Of a stretch of 64,000 nucleotides of DNA, positions 1 through 9,481 are shown one piece after another. Within the stretch, counting starts at the first letter, position 1. Each line of letters starts with the position of its first letter. Made by a program: the position numbers and the translations under genes. The stretch spans positions 346,935,477 to 346,999,476 of the forward strand of contig OV050030.1 of the NCBI GenBank assembly GCA_920105625.2, in the 5' to 3' direction. The notes below the pieces were generated by a model. The model worked only from the letters and a program-made list of their open reading frames with translations. It ran no database searches and was not told the origin of the DNA. The DNA is from Clusia tigrina (lineage: Eukaryota > Arthropoda > Insecta > Diptera > Clusiidae).

Positions 1-149
1 ACGGTAAGAAAGCTCTTTGGTAGCGACTTTTTCGCATGCCCCACGCTTACGACATAAAAACTGGAGGGTCCCGTAGGAATCGCAGATTTGCTTTTTTATT
101 CACCCCTCTCAAGGGTGGGTTATGAGCCAGTGCAGCGACTTTTTCGCAT
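1..149 (-). mobile_element. Internal leader of Gypsy-like LTR element, cut by window edge
   Basis: This is the stretch just downstream (on the minus strand) of the primer-binding site of the element whose LTR follows. It has no coding capacity. A 24-base motif (agcgactttttcgcatgc followed by a ccacg-like end) occurs at about 22-46 and again at 134-158, the second copy overlapping the primer site, so the leader carries a short direct repeat. The rest of the element lies outside the window, so its gag and pol cannot be judged. Confidence 0.6.
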
Positions 150-167
150 GCTCCACGTTGGGCGCCA
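150..167 (-). promoter_or_regulatory. Primer-binding site, tRNA-Lys type
   Basis: On the minus strand the sequence reads tggcgcccaacgtggagc. This matches the complement of the 3' end of insect tRNA-Lys including CCA, with one mismatch to the usual tggcgcccaacgtggggc. Gypsy itself uses tRNA-Lys. The site directly abuts the LTR end, which fixes the orientation of the element and the LTR boundary. It is not a tRNA gene, because only the last 18 bases are present. Confidence 0.85.
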
Positions 168-828
168 GTTAATTATCTCCTGCATCTATCTGAAATTATA
201 AAAATATTTAGTTTTTATTTTAATTTTATTATTTTAATCGTCCTTCTCGTTCGAGCTCTAGTCTATCAAAAGATGCGAGCTCTCGTACTCGGGTTCTTTT
301 TATACGTTTTCGCCGCCGACAATCGCATGGTGACTGCGCTTTGAGGCGGCATTGCGCGACAGCGTTTCACGGCTGGGCTTGGCGGCACCGACATACAACA
401 CATGTCTCGCCAATTCCTCTGGCACCGAGAACCATCACCGTCTACCGTATCTACGCGTAGCGGCTGTGCCGCGCATTTTGTACAATGCTTTGTACTGCTG
501 CGCAAGCGCATGACGCCAATGCTCTTTTCGTATGTTTTCTCGCGTACCGAGAACCAGCACCGTCTATCGTGCCCCTGCGCAGTGGATGGCAGCGGATGGT
601 AGCGGACTCTGTTGCCGCGCATTTTGTACAATGCTTTGCACCGCTGCGCTAGCGCATGGCGCCATTGCTCTCAGTCTTGTGTTTTCTCACGCACCGAGAA
701 CCAACACCGTCTACCGTGCCCCTGCGTAGCTGATGGCAGCAGACGCTGTTGCAGCGTATTTCCTACAATGCTTGGTACCGCTGCGCAAGCGCACGGCGCC
801 AACGACATGCAACACGTATGTTGCTAAC
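167..828 (-). mobile_element. Gypsy-like 5' LTR with U3 tandem repeats
   Basis: The boundaries come from the primer site at one end and short terminal inverted bases: the minus strand begins agtta (at 828) and ends taact (at 167), the pattern of Gypsy-group LTRs. A TATA box (tataaaaag, plus-strand 296-304) and two AATAAA signals (plus-strand 214-219 and 225-230) lie in the expected order on the minus strand. The base after the outer end begins tata (829-832), which resembles the 4-base target of Gypsy elements. The U3 part holds a GC-rich tandem repeat (see 415-812). Short open frames across it are by-products of that repeat. No second LTR is in the window. Confidence 0.75.
415..812. repeat. 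Tandem repeat of about 140 bp inside the LTR U3
   Basis: Units begin with gcgcattttgtacaatgctt at 471 and 617, and with a diverged version at 754, giving spacings of 146 and 137. A further partial unit precedes 471. Each unit contains a 12-base palindrome tgcgc(aa/ta)gcgca, at 499-510, 645-656 and 782-793, and an accgagaacca(t/g/a)caccgtcta box. Tandem U3 repeats upstream of a TATA box often act as enhancers in LTRs; that role is inferred here. Confidence 0.85.
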
Positions 829-1077
829 TTATATAACAATCAAAAATTATATTATTTAATAAACAAATAATTAGTTAACTAAAGAAATATATTTAAAAAA
901 CGAAAAAGAAATTAGTTTTAAATAATAATTCAATAAAAAAACACTGCAAGTTGCCCATTTTAGGTACATGGTAGTTCTAACTCGAATTCCGCTCACAAGT
1001 AAATAAAAAAAGAACGAAGAGTTCTTAGGGTTACATGTCTGAATCACACTGTATCTTGTTTCGTAGGTTGGGTGTTA
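829..1077. other. AT-rich spacer, nothing recognised
   Basis: A-rich sequence between the Gypsy-like LTR and the P-like transposase remnant. I see no gene, repeat unit or terminal repeat in it. It may include the 3' untranslated part of the P-like element. Confidence 0.4.
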
Positions 1078-2066
1078 TTAAATCTCTATTAAAAAAAATG
1101 TTAAATTAAAATGGATTCTAATTCTAATAAATAAAGCTAACATTTTATTGGGATCACATGAAAAGCAGCAAGCGTACATATCAATATATTTCACTCTATT
1201 GAAGAGATATTCACAGAGATGTGTCTTGTGACAGGCTGAATGAAAAACTTCATAAAATCTGCTGTATAATTTTCTTTGTATATAATTGATCAAATTTACT
1301 GAAGGTCTAACAAGGTTACACTCGTCATGCTGCTTTTCTAATGTGAAAAGAAAGTCGTCTGAAATAATCTCATCTTCAATATATGGCAAGGGATTAACAC
1401 AAGTATGTAACTTATATATTTTTAAATATAAGTAACCGCAAACATACGAAAAAGCATTTTTTTTAAAGAAAGCTACCTCATCTACATCTACATTTACATT
1501 TATTTGCTGAAAAAAGGACTGCTCTGGTATCGGCAAGCTTTGGAATTCTTGCCAAGATTGATCTACTTTTAAGGAATCATTAAAGAATTTTGTACAATGT
1601 CATTAGACAAGCTATGTGAAGATATGGAAGGATCATCGGAAAAATCCGCTATCTGCTCACAATTACCCTTAACTACAAGTTTCACGTAGTTTAAACCCCA
1701 GCGTTTTTGGAAAAGACTGCAAAACATGGAAGGTGTTATGCGAACAGAATTTCCCCCTCCTTTCCTAATTTGTCCGAAGAAATGCTCAAGCACACCTTGA
1801 CAAAGTTTCCTAGTCATTATGTGTGGAAAGCCTTCATGTGACAAAAACTGCCACAATTCCCTTAAACTATTTATGTTGAAAAACCAACCTTTTAGAAAAT
1901 TAAAAGTAATTGTCAGATCAGAATTCCTAACATCTTTTATACTAATGGACTTCAAGAAAATTTCGGCCTCTTTCAAAAAAGCTAGCTGATCCGAAGATCC
2001 AGTAAACATAGAAAAAGAAAATGTTAGTGGTGAATACTTACAATTATTAAGCGTTGGAAAATTCAC
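1078..2066 (-). pseudogene. P-element-like transposase, C-terminal half, degenerate
   Basis: Two minus-strand frames (2066-1569 and 1536-1078) join through a frameshift near 1575. The first carries the block LCQGVLEHFFGQIRKGGGN, which matches the conserved 'GLE.FF..IR..GG.N..PT' block of P-element/THAP9-type transposases in their RNase H-like catalytic region. The second has AFSYVCGYL and later Cys-containing blocks typical of the P-element C-terminal domain. The N-terminal THAP DNA-binding domain and the first half of the catalytic region are not visible upstream. No P-type terminal repeats were found, so this is a relic. A domesticated THAP9-like gene is unlikely because of the frameshift. 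Confidence 0.7.
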
Positions 2067-2648
2067 AAAAGAAAAATGGATGAATTAATGTTTATAACTA
2101 TGAACTTGTGTGTAATAAATAAAATCTATTTCTTAAATAAACTTTATTAGCGTATTTATATTTCGAATTAAATAAAATATAACTAAAATGAAAATTATTA
2201 GTGAAATAGTTTTTTATTTTAAAACATGTTTCTTTATCACTCGTCCTTAACATTTCCCATTTATTGTCTGAGGTAGTAAAAAAAACCATAATAAAACTGA
2301 AAACTTTATCTGCATCAAGACACATTTTGCCTACGTAAAGTCAATTTGAGATAAAATCACATATCCTTCTCTTACAATTAATTTAAATGAGATATAAAAG
2401 TGAAACTACAACATTTATTTAATATTTTGCAATATAAACGAACACCTTCAACACAGTTATAAATTAACAATAACAAATAAGATTCTTAAAATTTTTTTTT
2501 CTATACATGTAAGTTCTTTCGTAACCATAAAGTAGTTTTAATTGGTTAGAAAAGACAAATAATAAGCTGAATTGTAGTACTGAGTTCATTTAATGTTATA
2601 TTTTTTCATTAATATTTCAGTATATTAATAGTAATATGAATTTACAAC
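2067..2648. other. AT-rich spacer
   Basis: Very AT-rich sequence. A 75-codon minus-strand frame (2325-2098) has no recognisable domain and probably arises by chance or is decayed flanking sequence of the P-like element. Nothing else is supported. Confidence 0.35.
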
Positions 2649-3079
2649 CTACTACAAAACTATGTACTTCGGTATCACTCTTTTGTAATAGGAGCAAAAA
2701 TTGTGTATAAGTAATTTATTCACCAAGGCCACTTGTGCGAAGAGACCTTGGTGAAAAATAAGATTCTCGCATGCTATTGCAATCCAATTTGCATTGATTT
2801 TGTTGTTGGATTCGGCAAGCTGCGTATCTATTGGTAACACTGATGCACCAGAGAGAAATAAAAAATACTCTAAAAATTTTAAAAATGTTTAAAAAAACAC
2901 CAACTTCAATGGTTATTTTCACATAATTTTTTACGGTAATGTGTTGGCCATTTTGGTACTACAAATAAAAAGAAGTTTATAATACAATGAAAAAGTACTA
3001 GTACCGAAATAACTGTCCTTTTTATGCGACATACAAAGAGGTACCTTAAATGGTACGAAAGTACATAGTTGTGCAGCAG
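2649..3079. mobile_element. MITE-like element with imperfect terminal inverted repeats
   Basis: The left end (2649-2677) and the reverse complement of the right end (3051-3079) align over about 29 bases with a shared core aactatgtactt and only a few mismatches plus one indel. The 431-bp body has no coding capacity. It contains a small hairpin, caccaagg...ccttggtg, at 2721-2753. No convincing target duplication was seen, so the superfamily is undetermined and the exact ends could shift by a few bases. Confidence 0.5.
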
Positions 3080-3276
3080 TGATTGGTAATCTATAATATT
3101 ACCATTGAGTAACTCTATGATATTACTACCTAATAAATAGTATGTATAGAAAAGTATAAACTGTGTGCTCCATGTTTAATGAATTTAAGAGCATTTACTG
3201 TGATGTATGTAGATACTTTTAGATTCTCATTTGATTATATTCTATTCATTAGTGTATTGCTATACCGAACCAACTA

Positions 3277-4201
3277 CAGGGTGGCCCAAATGAGACCCAG
3301 TGATGTTAAACACGTGTAACTCTTGTAATAACGGGTTTTTTAAATGATATATTTTAATATGTTAAATACATTTTATGGAAATTTAACGTGACTATGTGTG
3401 AAATATGACATCAGACAAATGACCACCATTTTGCTCGATACAGGCATTGGCTCTTTTTAGCGCATTTTGCATTACACGGCGTAATGTTTCTGGTTGCAGG
3501 CGCCGTATTTCGTCTCGAATATTCTGCTTGAGCTGTCCAAGTGTCTGTGGTTTGTTAACATACACTTTGTCTTTTAAATATCCCCATAAAAAAAAATCGG
3601 GCGCAGTTAAATCTGGTGAACGAGGAGGCCAAGGGAAATCTGAATTTCTTGAAATTATGCGTTCACCAAAAATTTCACGCAGCATGTGAAAAGTTTGCCT
3701 AGCAAACTGCGCAGTGGCTCCATCTTGTTGAAACCACAAATTAGGATGTTGCTCCACCATTGGCCGCAAAAAGTTGTCGATCATTGTTCTGTAAGAAGCC
3801 CCGGAGACCGTTTCTGGCGTCCTCATTCTCAAAGAAATATGGGCCGATGATTTTTGTGGCCATAACACCGCACCAAACAGTGCATCTGAAGTGTGACTGA
3901 TGCTGATGTATTGCCCTTGGATTTTCGGAGCCCCACAACCTACAGTTTTGTTTATTCACATAACCACTTAAATGGTAATGCGCTTCATCCGTCAACGGCG
4001 ATAATTTCGCTGCGTCAGAACAATTGATCGTTGAGAAGAATAATAAAATTCGATAATTTTAATGCGTTGTTGTGGACTGTACGTATTCATTTTAAATTTC
4101 CAAGAGTTCAGTTATAATCTGCAAAAGAAAAAATAAATTATGTTAAAAAATAAAAAAGTTATTTGTGTTTCACATCAGCTGGTCTTATTTGGGCCACCCT
4201 G
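3277..4201 (-). mobile_element. DD41D mariner-like element, internally deleted, both ends present
   Basis: Terminal inverted repeats cagggtggcccaaat(g/a)agacc lie at 3277-3297 and 4181-4201, each flanked by TA (3275-3276 and 4202-4203), the signature of Tc1/mariner insertion. The 925-bp length is short for an autonomous copy of this family (about 1.2-1.3 kb) because the N-terminal part of the transposase is largely missing. It lies between a MITE and a Bel/Pao relic. Confidence 0.92.
3392..4090 (-). pseudogene. DD41D mariner transposase, broken
   Basis: An ATG at 4090 opens a short N-terminal stretch (begins MNTYSPQQRIKIIEFYY) that stops after 32 codons. Sequence then resumes in another frame at TDEAHYHLSGYVNKQ (first catalytic Asp) and, after a frameshift near 3800, in the frame ending at 3392. 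The second catalytic Asp is in FQQDGATAQ and the third in LTAPDFFLWGY. Forty-one residues separate them, giving the DD41D class rather than DD34D mariner. Most of the helix-turn-helix DNA-binding region is deleted between the start and the first Asp. The protein would have cut and joined its own ends; this copy cannot. Confidence 0.88.
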
Positions 4202-4203
4202 TA

Positions 4204-4689
4204 CAATCAGAGTATATTTACATTGCAGCTGATTGATATTAATTTGGCATTCTGGACATTGCTTGTGTGTATCAGAGTCTTCTTTAAATAAGTGTAGTCA
4301 TAACTAAAAAAAAAAAAAATAATTATCTTTCCTTTATATATGACAAAAGGCAAGCTATTGAATACATTATTAATATTCTTCTCTCTAACCAATTAGATAA
4401 AGGATCACAATAAGTTGGACCAAGAGTCAATGGTATATGAGCCTGTGGGTCAGGGCACATGGGCCGATGGGGATGAAGACGACCAAGGAAGGTTGCAGAA
4501 ATATGAGCCAAATTTGAATTTTTGCCACTGACGCAATTTATGTAGATATGGAATTTAAATGTGTAAACGCCATGTCCAAGGTAGACGACCGATTAATAGT
4601 GGTAGGTGGTATTGAGTCTGGTGGTTTTTCTCGATCCAACGGTTTAATTAATTCAACAATGGGTCAGTAAGGACAAACCGTCATTCGAG
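4204..4689. other. Spacer before Bel/Pao remnant
   Basis: AT-rich at first with a 13-base A run near 4307, then more GC-balanced from 4410. The GC-balanced part could be decayed 5' gag of the following element, but I see no alignable motif. Confidence 0.3.
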
Positions 4690-5470
4690 TTGAAACAGCG
4701 CGACCACCGCGAATTGGGAAATTGAATGGTAGTCAATGTGACTGGCCAGCCTTCAGAGATTTATTCGTGGCCAAAGGGCATAAAAAGGATTTTGATTCGG
4801 TTTCAAAGCTATTTACAAGAACTCTATTTAGAAAAGGCTGACGATACATTAGGGCCATGGCAGCCCACTAGCGATAATTATACGGCTGCTTGGGAAGTCA
4901 TGATGGCCTCATATACTGACGAGTACCATGTTATCCTTGGTATTTTGGGAAAAATGTTTGCAGTGCAGAGGTACGAAAAGGAATACTATCGATCATTGCG
5001 TGCCATATTCGATGCCTTGAACACTGGCATACGTTAATTGGAAGCTATCAGCAACCCATCCTACCTTATGGGACCACTTGTGGATCCATTTTGCAAAGCA
5101 AGGCTTACTAAATACTCTTCAAGAGTGCAAACAATTATTGGACACAAAAGCGAAATGTCGTCTGGAATTTGTACATGAAAATGAGGTAGTGGACCAAGGA
5201 ACTAGTGATAGACATAACACAAAGAGGGAATCTGATGGAAATCGATTCAAACCATATGACAAAAATAGATTCACTCATGGGGAAAAATTTACTTCATTCA
5301 AGAAAAAGAAAAGATGGATGGAGTGGTCCTATTCCCTGTATCATGCCGGGATGTGTGTCAGTCACATTACCTCAGTCAGTGTGAAAACTTTAGGGGATTG
5401 GGGCTTACAGAGCGGACCGAATTAACGAAGCAACACAGATTATGCCGATGTTGTTTAACTCCCGTACATA
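4690..5470 (+). pseudogene. Bel/Pao-type gag remnant (DUF1759-like plus zinc knuckle)
   Basis: The reading moves between frames but keeps the order of a Bel/Pao Gag. A SQCDWPAFRDLF block near 4727-4770 is followed by the TSDNYTAAWEVM block (about 4870-4900), then an HPTLWDHLWIHF block (about 5056-5095), then a basic linker. Near 5350-5455 come Cys/His residues (CQSHYLSQCENF and later LCRCCL) like the zinc knuckle after DUF1759. At least two frameshifts and a stop at 5035 break it. No protease or polymerase follows; the sequence instead runs into a dispersed repeat at 5486. Confidence 0.7.
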
Positions 5471-5485
5471 TGGAATAACCATTTG

Positions 5486-5773
5486 TGTCTATCTTCATAT
5501 TGTATGCAAATATTCTTCGAATGTTCGTCTACATGCTATTTGGACATCTGATTGGTCAATGCAGTTTCCCGAGTGCAATAAACAAAATATTCATATTTTT
5601 CATTCTTGTTGTTTCTATTTTACGTTATTTAATTATTGATTATTTCCTTACTTAATATTTTTCCCAATTCTCACTCTTCATTCTTGTTCTTACTGCATTT
5701 CTGCTTGCATATTCACATTATGCAAGTTTTCATGACCTTAGTCCAGCTGGTCCAACTTCACGGTAGTCTTGAC
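5486..5773 (+). repeat. Dispersed repeat, copy 1 (inverted partner at 17880-18158)
   Basis: The reverse complement of this stretch aligns along its length with 17880-18158, starting gtcaagactaccgtgaag and ending at a gcatacaatatgaagatag block, with scattered differences and small indels. An AATAAA lies at about 5577. The partner adjoins Gypsy/LINE debris, so this may be a solo LTR, possibly of the Bel/Pao relic just upstream. I cannot prove that. Confidence 0.7.
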
Positions 5774-6557
5774 AAAGACAATAGACAACAAGACTATGCA
5801 AATCGCTCTTTAGCAAACAGGGGACATGCAACGAATGGAATCGCCGTGGAACTGCTATCAAAATGTAACATTTTTCTGCTAAATGATATAACAGCGGCAT
5901 GTTAACAGAGAATTTAATAAGAAATTTGAAAATATTTAATTTCAAACAAAAAGTTTATAAAATTTCAAAATTATTAAAATGTGTTCTTTGTCCAAATATT
6001 TTTGCTGTATACAATATATATTTTAATAAATAAGTTACTATTTTTACGTTAATTTAATTTTGAATATTCCTATATATGAAACTGCATCGTGGTCAATGTT
6101 GGGCAAAGGCACAGAATTCAATAAACCTTCTGTTGTTGGATATAATGAGTTCCAAATGCCCAGCAAATAGTTTCGCTCTCTAATATATCGCAAAATTATG
6201 AAATCTTCTATAAAAATCGATAGCACAAGTTGTAAAGTGTCTATCAATTTTATGATGCCGGGTGCAAGTCCGCAGAGAAATTTTTTGTTTACTTTTATAT
6301 TTTTTTAATTATTCATCCTTTTTTTGAAAACAAACTAATAATTATTTTTTTAAATAATAAACTATCCAGTATTAAATAATATTACTAAACCACATTGAAT
6401 TGCTGCTGCTATAGCAGATCATTAAAGCAAAGAATTTTATATCTTCTAAAAATAGCCATAGCTCACATACATAAATTCATGTGTGCATGAAATTGTGTTA
6501 GTTTTTGTACGATTTCAATACCTTTGTTGATGTTAGTTTTGTAATGCTTTTGAGTAG
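5774..6557. other. AT-rich stretch with one unrecognised minus-strand frame
   Basis: A 67-codon minus-strand frame at 6247-6044 contains YPTTEGLLNSVPLPNI, faintly like a 'TPGLL.L....P' block I associate with an arthropod repeat-borne protein family. The similarity is too weak to name. The rest is AT-rich with no feature. Confidence 0.25.
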
Positions 6558-7134
6558 GGTAGCACTATTATACCGATATCTCAAATTAACAATAGTACTT
6601 TCTTGTCACAAAATTTCAAGGTCTTATGACGCTCCAGTAGAAAGTTACAGTATTTCAATGTTGCAAACTTTGATAGATATATTACGCACAGTATAAAAGT
6701 TACTGAATTTTGAAGTTGCATCATTGTTTCATTTTTTACTCAAAGGTAGCACTGTTATACCGTTATTTCAAACTGACAATAGTACTTTATAGTCACAAAA
6801 CTTCAAGTTCTTATGACGCTCCGCTAAAAAGTAACAGTATTTCAACTTGGCAAACTTTGATAGTGATATTACGCACAGTATAAGAGTTAGTGAATTTTGA
6901 AGTTGCACCAGTGTTTCTTTTTTTACTCAAAGGTAGCACTGTTATACCGATATCTCAAATTGACAATAGTACCTTATTGGCACAAAATGTCAAGTTCTTA
7001 TGACGCTGCAGTAAAATGTTACAGCATTTCAACGTGGCAAACTTTGATAGTTAAAATACGCACAGTATGAAAGTTACTGAATTTTGAAGTTGTATCATTG
7101 TTTCATTTTTACTCAAAGGTAGCACTGTTATATT
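6558..7134 (+). repeat. 187-bp tandem repeat, 3.1 units
   Basis: Units start with ggtagcact(a/g)ttata at 6558, 6745, 6932 and 7118 (spacings 187, 187, 186). The fourth is cut off after about 17 bases. Each unit holds a 'tcttatgacgct' box, a 'gcaaactttgatag' box and an 'acgcacagtat' box, and ends with tttttactcaaa. Units differ by scattered substitutions. There is no coding potential. It is a small satellite-like array. Confidence 0.92.
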
Positions 7135-7794
7135 GTGAAGATTTCTGCATTTCGTGTAGACTCGTAAATTTCACAAAATCTATTCCAATAAAACATTTCG
7201 TTCGTCCATGAACATATACAATTTTAGGAAGTTGTTGTTTTTCCGTATATACTATATTAAGCAAATTGGTAGATTGAATTTTATTTTTATGGTAAAAAAG
7301 GAAGAGTTTTGTAGATGTATTAAAATTTTTGATATTTCTTTTACATTAATACATTATTTACAAAAAAACATTAACTTAAATTAATATAATTAAATTAATA
7401 TTATTATAATATATAAAAAAACATGCAGTTGCATAGAAGAACTCAGAGAGCAAATAATTGTAAAATAAAACTGAAAAGAAGTCTCAAATTTTATTCACGA
7501 ATGTATGTAGGTCAAAAGAGATAATTTCAAACTATTTCCTATATAAGTGCATACACATGCACAGACAAATTCACAGGCACAAAGAAGCATGAAGCAGTGT
7601 AATAGACAAAAATACGCACCTTATATTAGAATATGTTTTACTAAACATTATTTATGCTAATATAATTTAAAAATGTCTTGGATTTTTAAATACTTTTATA
7701 GATTTTTGATTATAATAATTTTCGTTTATTATGCGTTGGAACACAATCATGGTTGAACTACATTTTTCCATATTAAATAAATATTTTTATATAG
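7135..7794. other. AT-rich stretch holding a dispersed direct repeat
   Basis: Positions 7528-7606 resemble 9910-9990 in the same orientation, sharing cacaaagaagca and tatacaca-like blocks at about 80 percent identity by eye. This may be part of an LTR or leader of the gag-like remnant at 9.5-9.9 kb. The remainder is AT-rich with no gene. Confidence 0.4.
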
Positions 7795-8398
7795 GTTATG
7801 GTAGTGGGTACCGGGACACGAGGGACATGAGGGCAACGAAATGGCAGATTCTTTAGCAAAAAAGGGTGCAGACACTGCTTTTATAGGCCCAGAACCCTTC
7901 TGTGGGGTAAACAGTAGCTTCACAAATAACTTGTTGTGCGAACAGGAAAAACGAAGTCTGCTAAACTACTGGAGAGCCCAAAAAGGAATGCGGCAGTCGA
8001 GACTACTCATTGATCCTGAACACATCAGGGTAGATGCTTCTTTAAACCTCAGCAGAAATGACATCAAACTCTACACTGAACTTTTAACAGGACACTGTAA
8101 ACTAAATTACCACCTGAAGAAAATAGGCGTGGTAGAAGACGATTCTTGTCGACTCTGTCAAGAGGAGCTGGAAACGGCAGAACACATTCTATGCACTTGC
8201 CCAGCGGTGGCCAGACGCAGACATAAGTACCTAGGCAGTGGGTTCATATCTCCAAATCACCTAGTTAAAATTAAGCCCACAGCAGTTACGAGATTTATAA
8301 ACAGTCTAGGACTGTTTTAGTTGGGTACGAGGCTGCACAATAGATCTTTTAGGTCGCGGTGTTCTTTTAGCCTGTTAATAATAAATAAATAAATATAT
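7795..8398 (+). mobile_element. LINE 3' end (5'-truncated), with AAT/AAAT-rich tail
   Basis: A 5'-truncated non-LTR retrotransposon starting around 7795, where RNase H coding sequence appears abruptly after AT-rich DNA. It ends in an A-rich aataataaataaataaat tail at about 8380-8398. Abrupt 5' truncation with a retained A-rich 3' tail is the usual outcome of target-primed reverse transcription. A mariner with TA duplications follows almost at once. Confidence 0.8.
7798..8320 (+). pseudogene. LINE ORF2 C-terminus: RNase H end plus CCHC zinc finger
   Basis: The readable frame contains WVPGHEGHEGNEMADSLAKKG, the last conserved block of LINE-encoded RNase H, with the terminal His and Asp. A linker follows, then CRLCQEELETAEHILCTCP, the Cys/His finger found at the C-terminus of I-, LOA- and R1-like ORF2 proteins. 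The frame stops at 8320. Upstream there is one in-frame stop and then no homology, so the RT and endonuclease domains are absent through truncation. The closely comparable block in the LINE ending at 14.6 kb suggests the same broad group but not the same family. Confidence 0.85.
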
Positions 8399-8413
8399 AG
8401 GTTATTGTATTAT

Positions 8414-8453
8414 ATACGGTTTTATTTACAAAACTTTGTAAATAAAACCGTAT
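8414..8453. repeat. Near-perfect 19-bp hairpin
   Basis: The arms atacggttttatttacaaa (8414-8432) and its exact reverse complement (8435-8453) are separated by two bases. It lies between the LINE tail and the start of the second DD41D mariner, so it is not part of that mariner's own terminal repeats. Confidence 0.9.
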
Positions 8454-8456
8454 GTA

Positions 8457-9065
8457 AAGGGTTTTCAAAAGAAACGCTACAAAAGTAAATCGATAGTGAC
8501 AGCAAACAACGCCATATTTTTTCTCGCTCTTTTGACATTTCTCTTCACTAAGGTTTGCCATTTCATGATGCAAAGACATACGAGCCAACAGCGACGGCGG
8601 TTCTAACAGGACGTGTGGTTCCAACAAGACGGCGCCACAAGCCACACAGCGAAGGCCGCAATCAATTTACTGCAAGCCAAGTTTGGTGAACGTGTTATCT
8701 CACGAAATGGCCCAGTCGATTGGCCGCCTCAGTTATGCGATTTGACGCCGTTAGATTATTTCCTGTGAGGCTACGTCAAGTCTATGGTCTATGCCAACAA
8801 GCCAGCGACGATTGATGAACTTCGTACGAATATCGAACGTGAAATTGCAGCAGTATCGGCCGATTTATGCTTGAAAACCGTTGAAAATTGGGTTCAGCGT
8901 CTGGACTTCTGCAAGCTTGCCCGTGGTGGCCATGTAAAAGAAATCGAGTTCCATATATAATGGCATCGAACGTACTTTCACAGGAATAAAGAATTTCATT
9001 GATATCTAAAACCGGTTTTGTTTTATTTAAAAAAACTTGTGTGCCGCTCTTATTGAAAAACCCAA
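8457..9065 (+). mobile_element. Second DD41D mariner-like element, internally deleted
   Basis: The imperfect terminal inverted repeats are gggttttcaaaagaaacgc near 8459 and, inverted, gggtttttcaataagagcgg ending near 9063. TA dinucleotides flank the ends (8455-8456 and 9066-9067). At 609 bp it keeps only the 5' untranslated edge and the C-terminal half of the transposase. It belongs to a different family from the element at 3277-4201 because the ends differ. Confidence 0.85.
8580..8960 (+). pseudogene. DD41D mariner transposase, C-terminal half
   Basis: Readable from DVWFQQDGATSHTAKAA (second catalytic Asp at about 8628). The third Asp lies in LTPLDYFL, again with 41 residues between. The frame ends with a GGHVKEIEFH block and a stop at 8958-8960. 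The conserved Trp after DYFL is replaced by a stop (tga at about 8767). The first catalytic Asp and DNA-binding region are lost to an internal deletion just before 8605. Confidence 0.88.
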
Positions 9066-9480
9066 TATAACAAGAACATACTCGTATGCATTTAATACTA
9101 AATATTGAAGTTCATAAAATTTACTTCAATCATGAACATATCATATACTATGTAAATGCGGAGAATCAGTGTTCATAGATATGTATGTACATATTCATGT
9201 ACGTACGAGGGGTTTAATTTGTAATAGAATGCGGTTATAGTATTTCAAGCTGATCCGACAAAGTAACAAAAAACGTTTAAAACCTTGATTTTGTTGACTG
9301 TACGCTTAATGTAAAACTATTTTAGATAAATATACTAATGGAATAGGCATCAGACTATCATATTGAAACGTGATTGCATACCAATGAAACGTGATTACAT
9401 ACTTTTAGGATCCCACCTTGAGTTTGAGAATTAGTGCACCACCCTGTGTGTTATTAGTCAAGACACAATCTATCGATTAG
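9066..9480. other. AT-rich spacer
   Basis: No coding signal, repeat or terminal motif recognised. Contains a short near-duplicate 'attg(a)aacgtgatt(g/a)cata' pair around 9362-9400. Confidence 0.3.
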
Positions 9481-9481
9481 C

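Noticed and set aside
150..167. tRNA gene
   Set aside because: Only the last 18 bases of tRNA-Lys are present, in antisense to an LTR element; there are no other arms. It is a primer-binding site.
266..827. Overlapping open frames of 60-120 codons on both strands
   Set aside because: They follow the GC-rich tandem repeat of the LTR U3, overlap one another on both strands and have no protein-like conserved block.
3447..3689. Plus-strand 80-codon frame inside the mariner
   Set aside because: Antisense shadow of the transposase, which has catalytic motifs on the minus strand.
6558..7134. CRISPR-like array
   Set aside because: The whole 187-bp unit repeats without unique spacers, and the context is eukaryotic.
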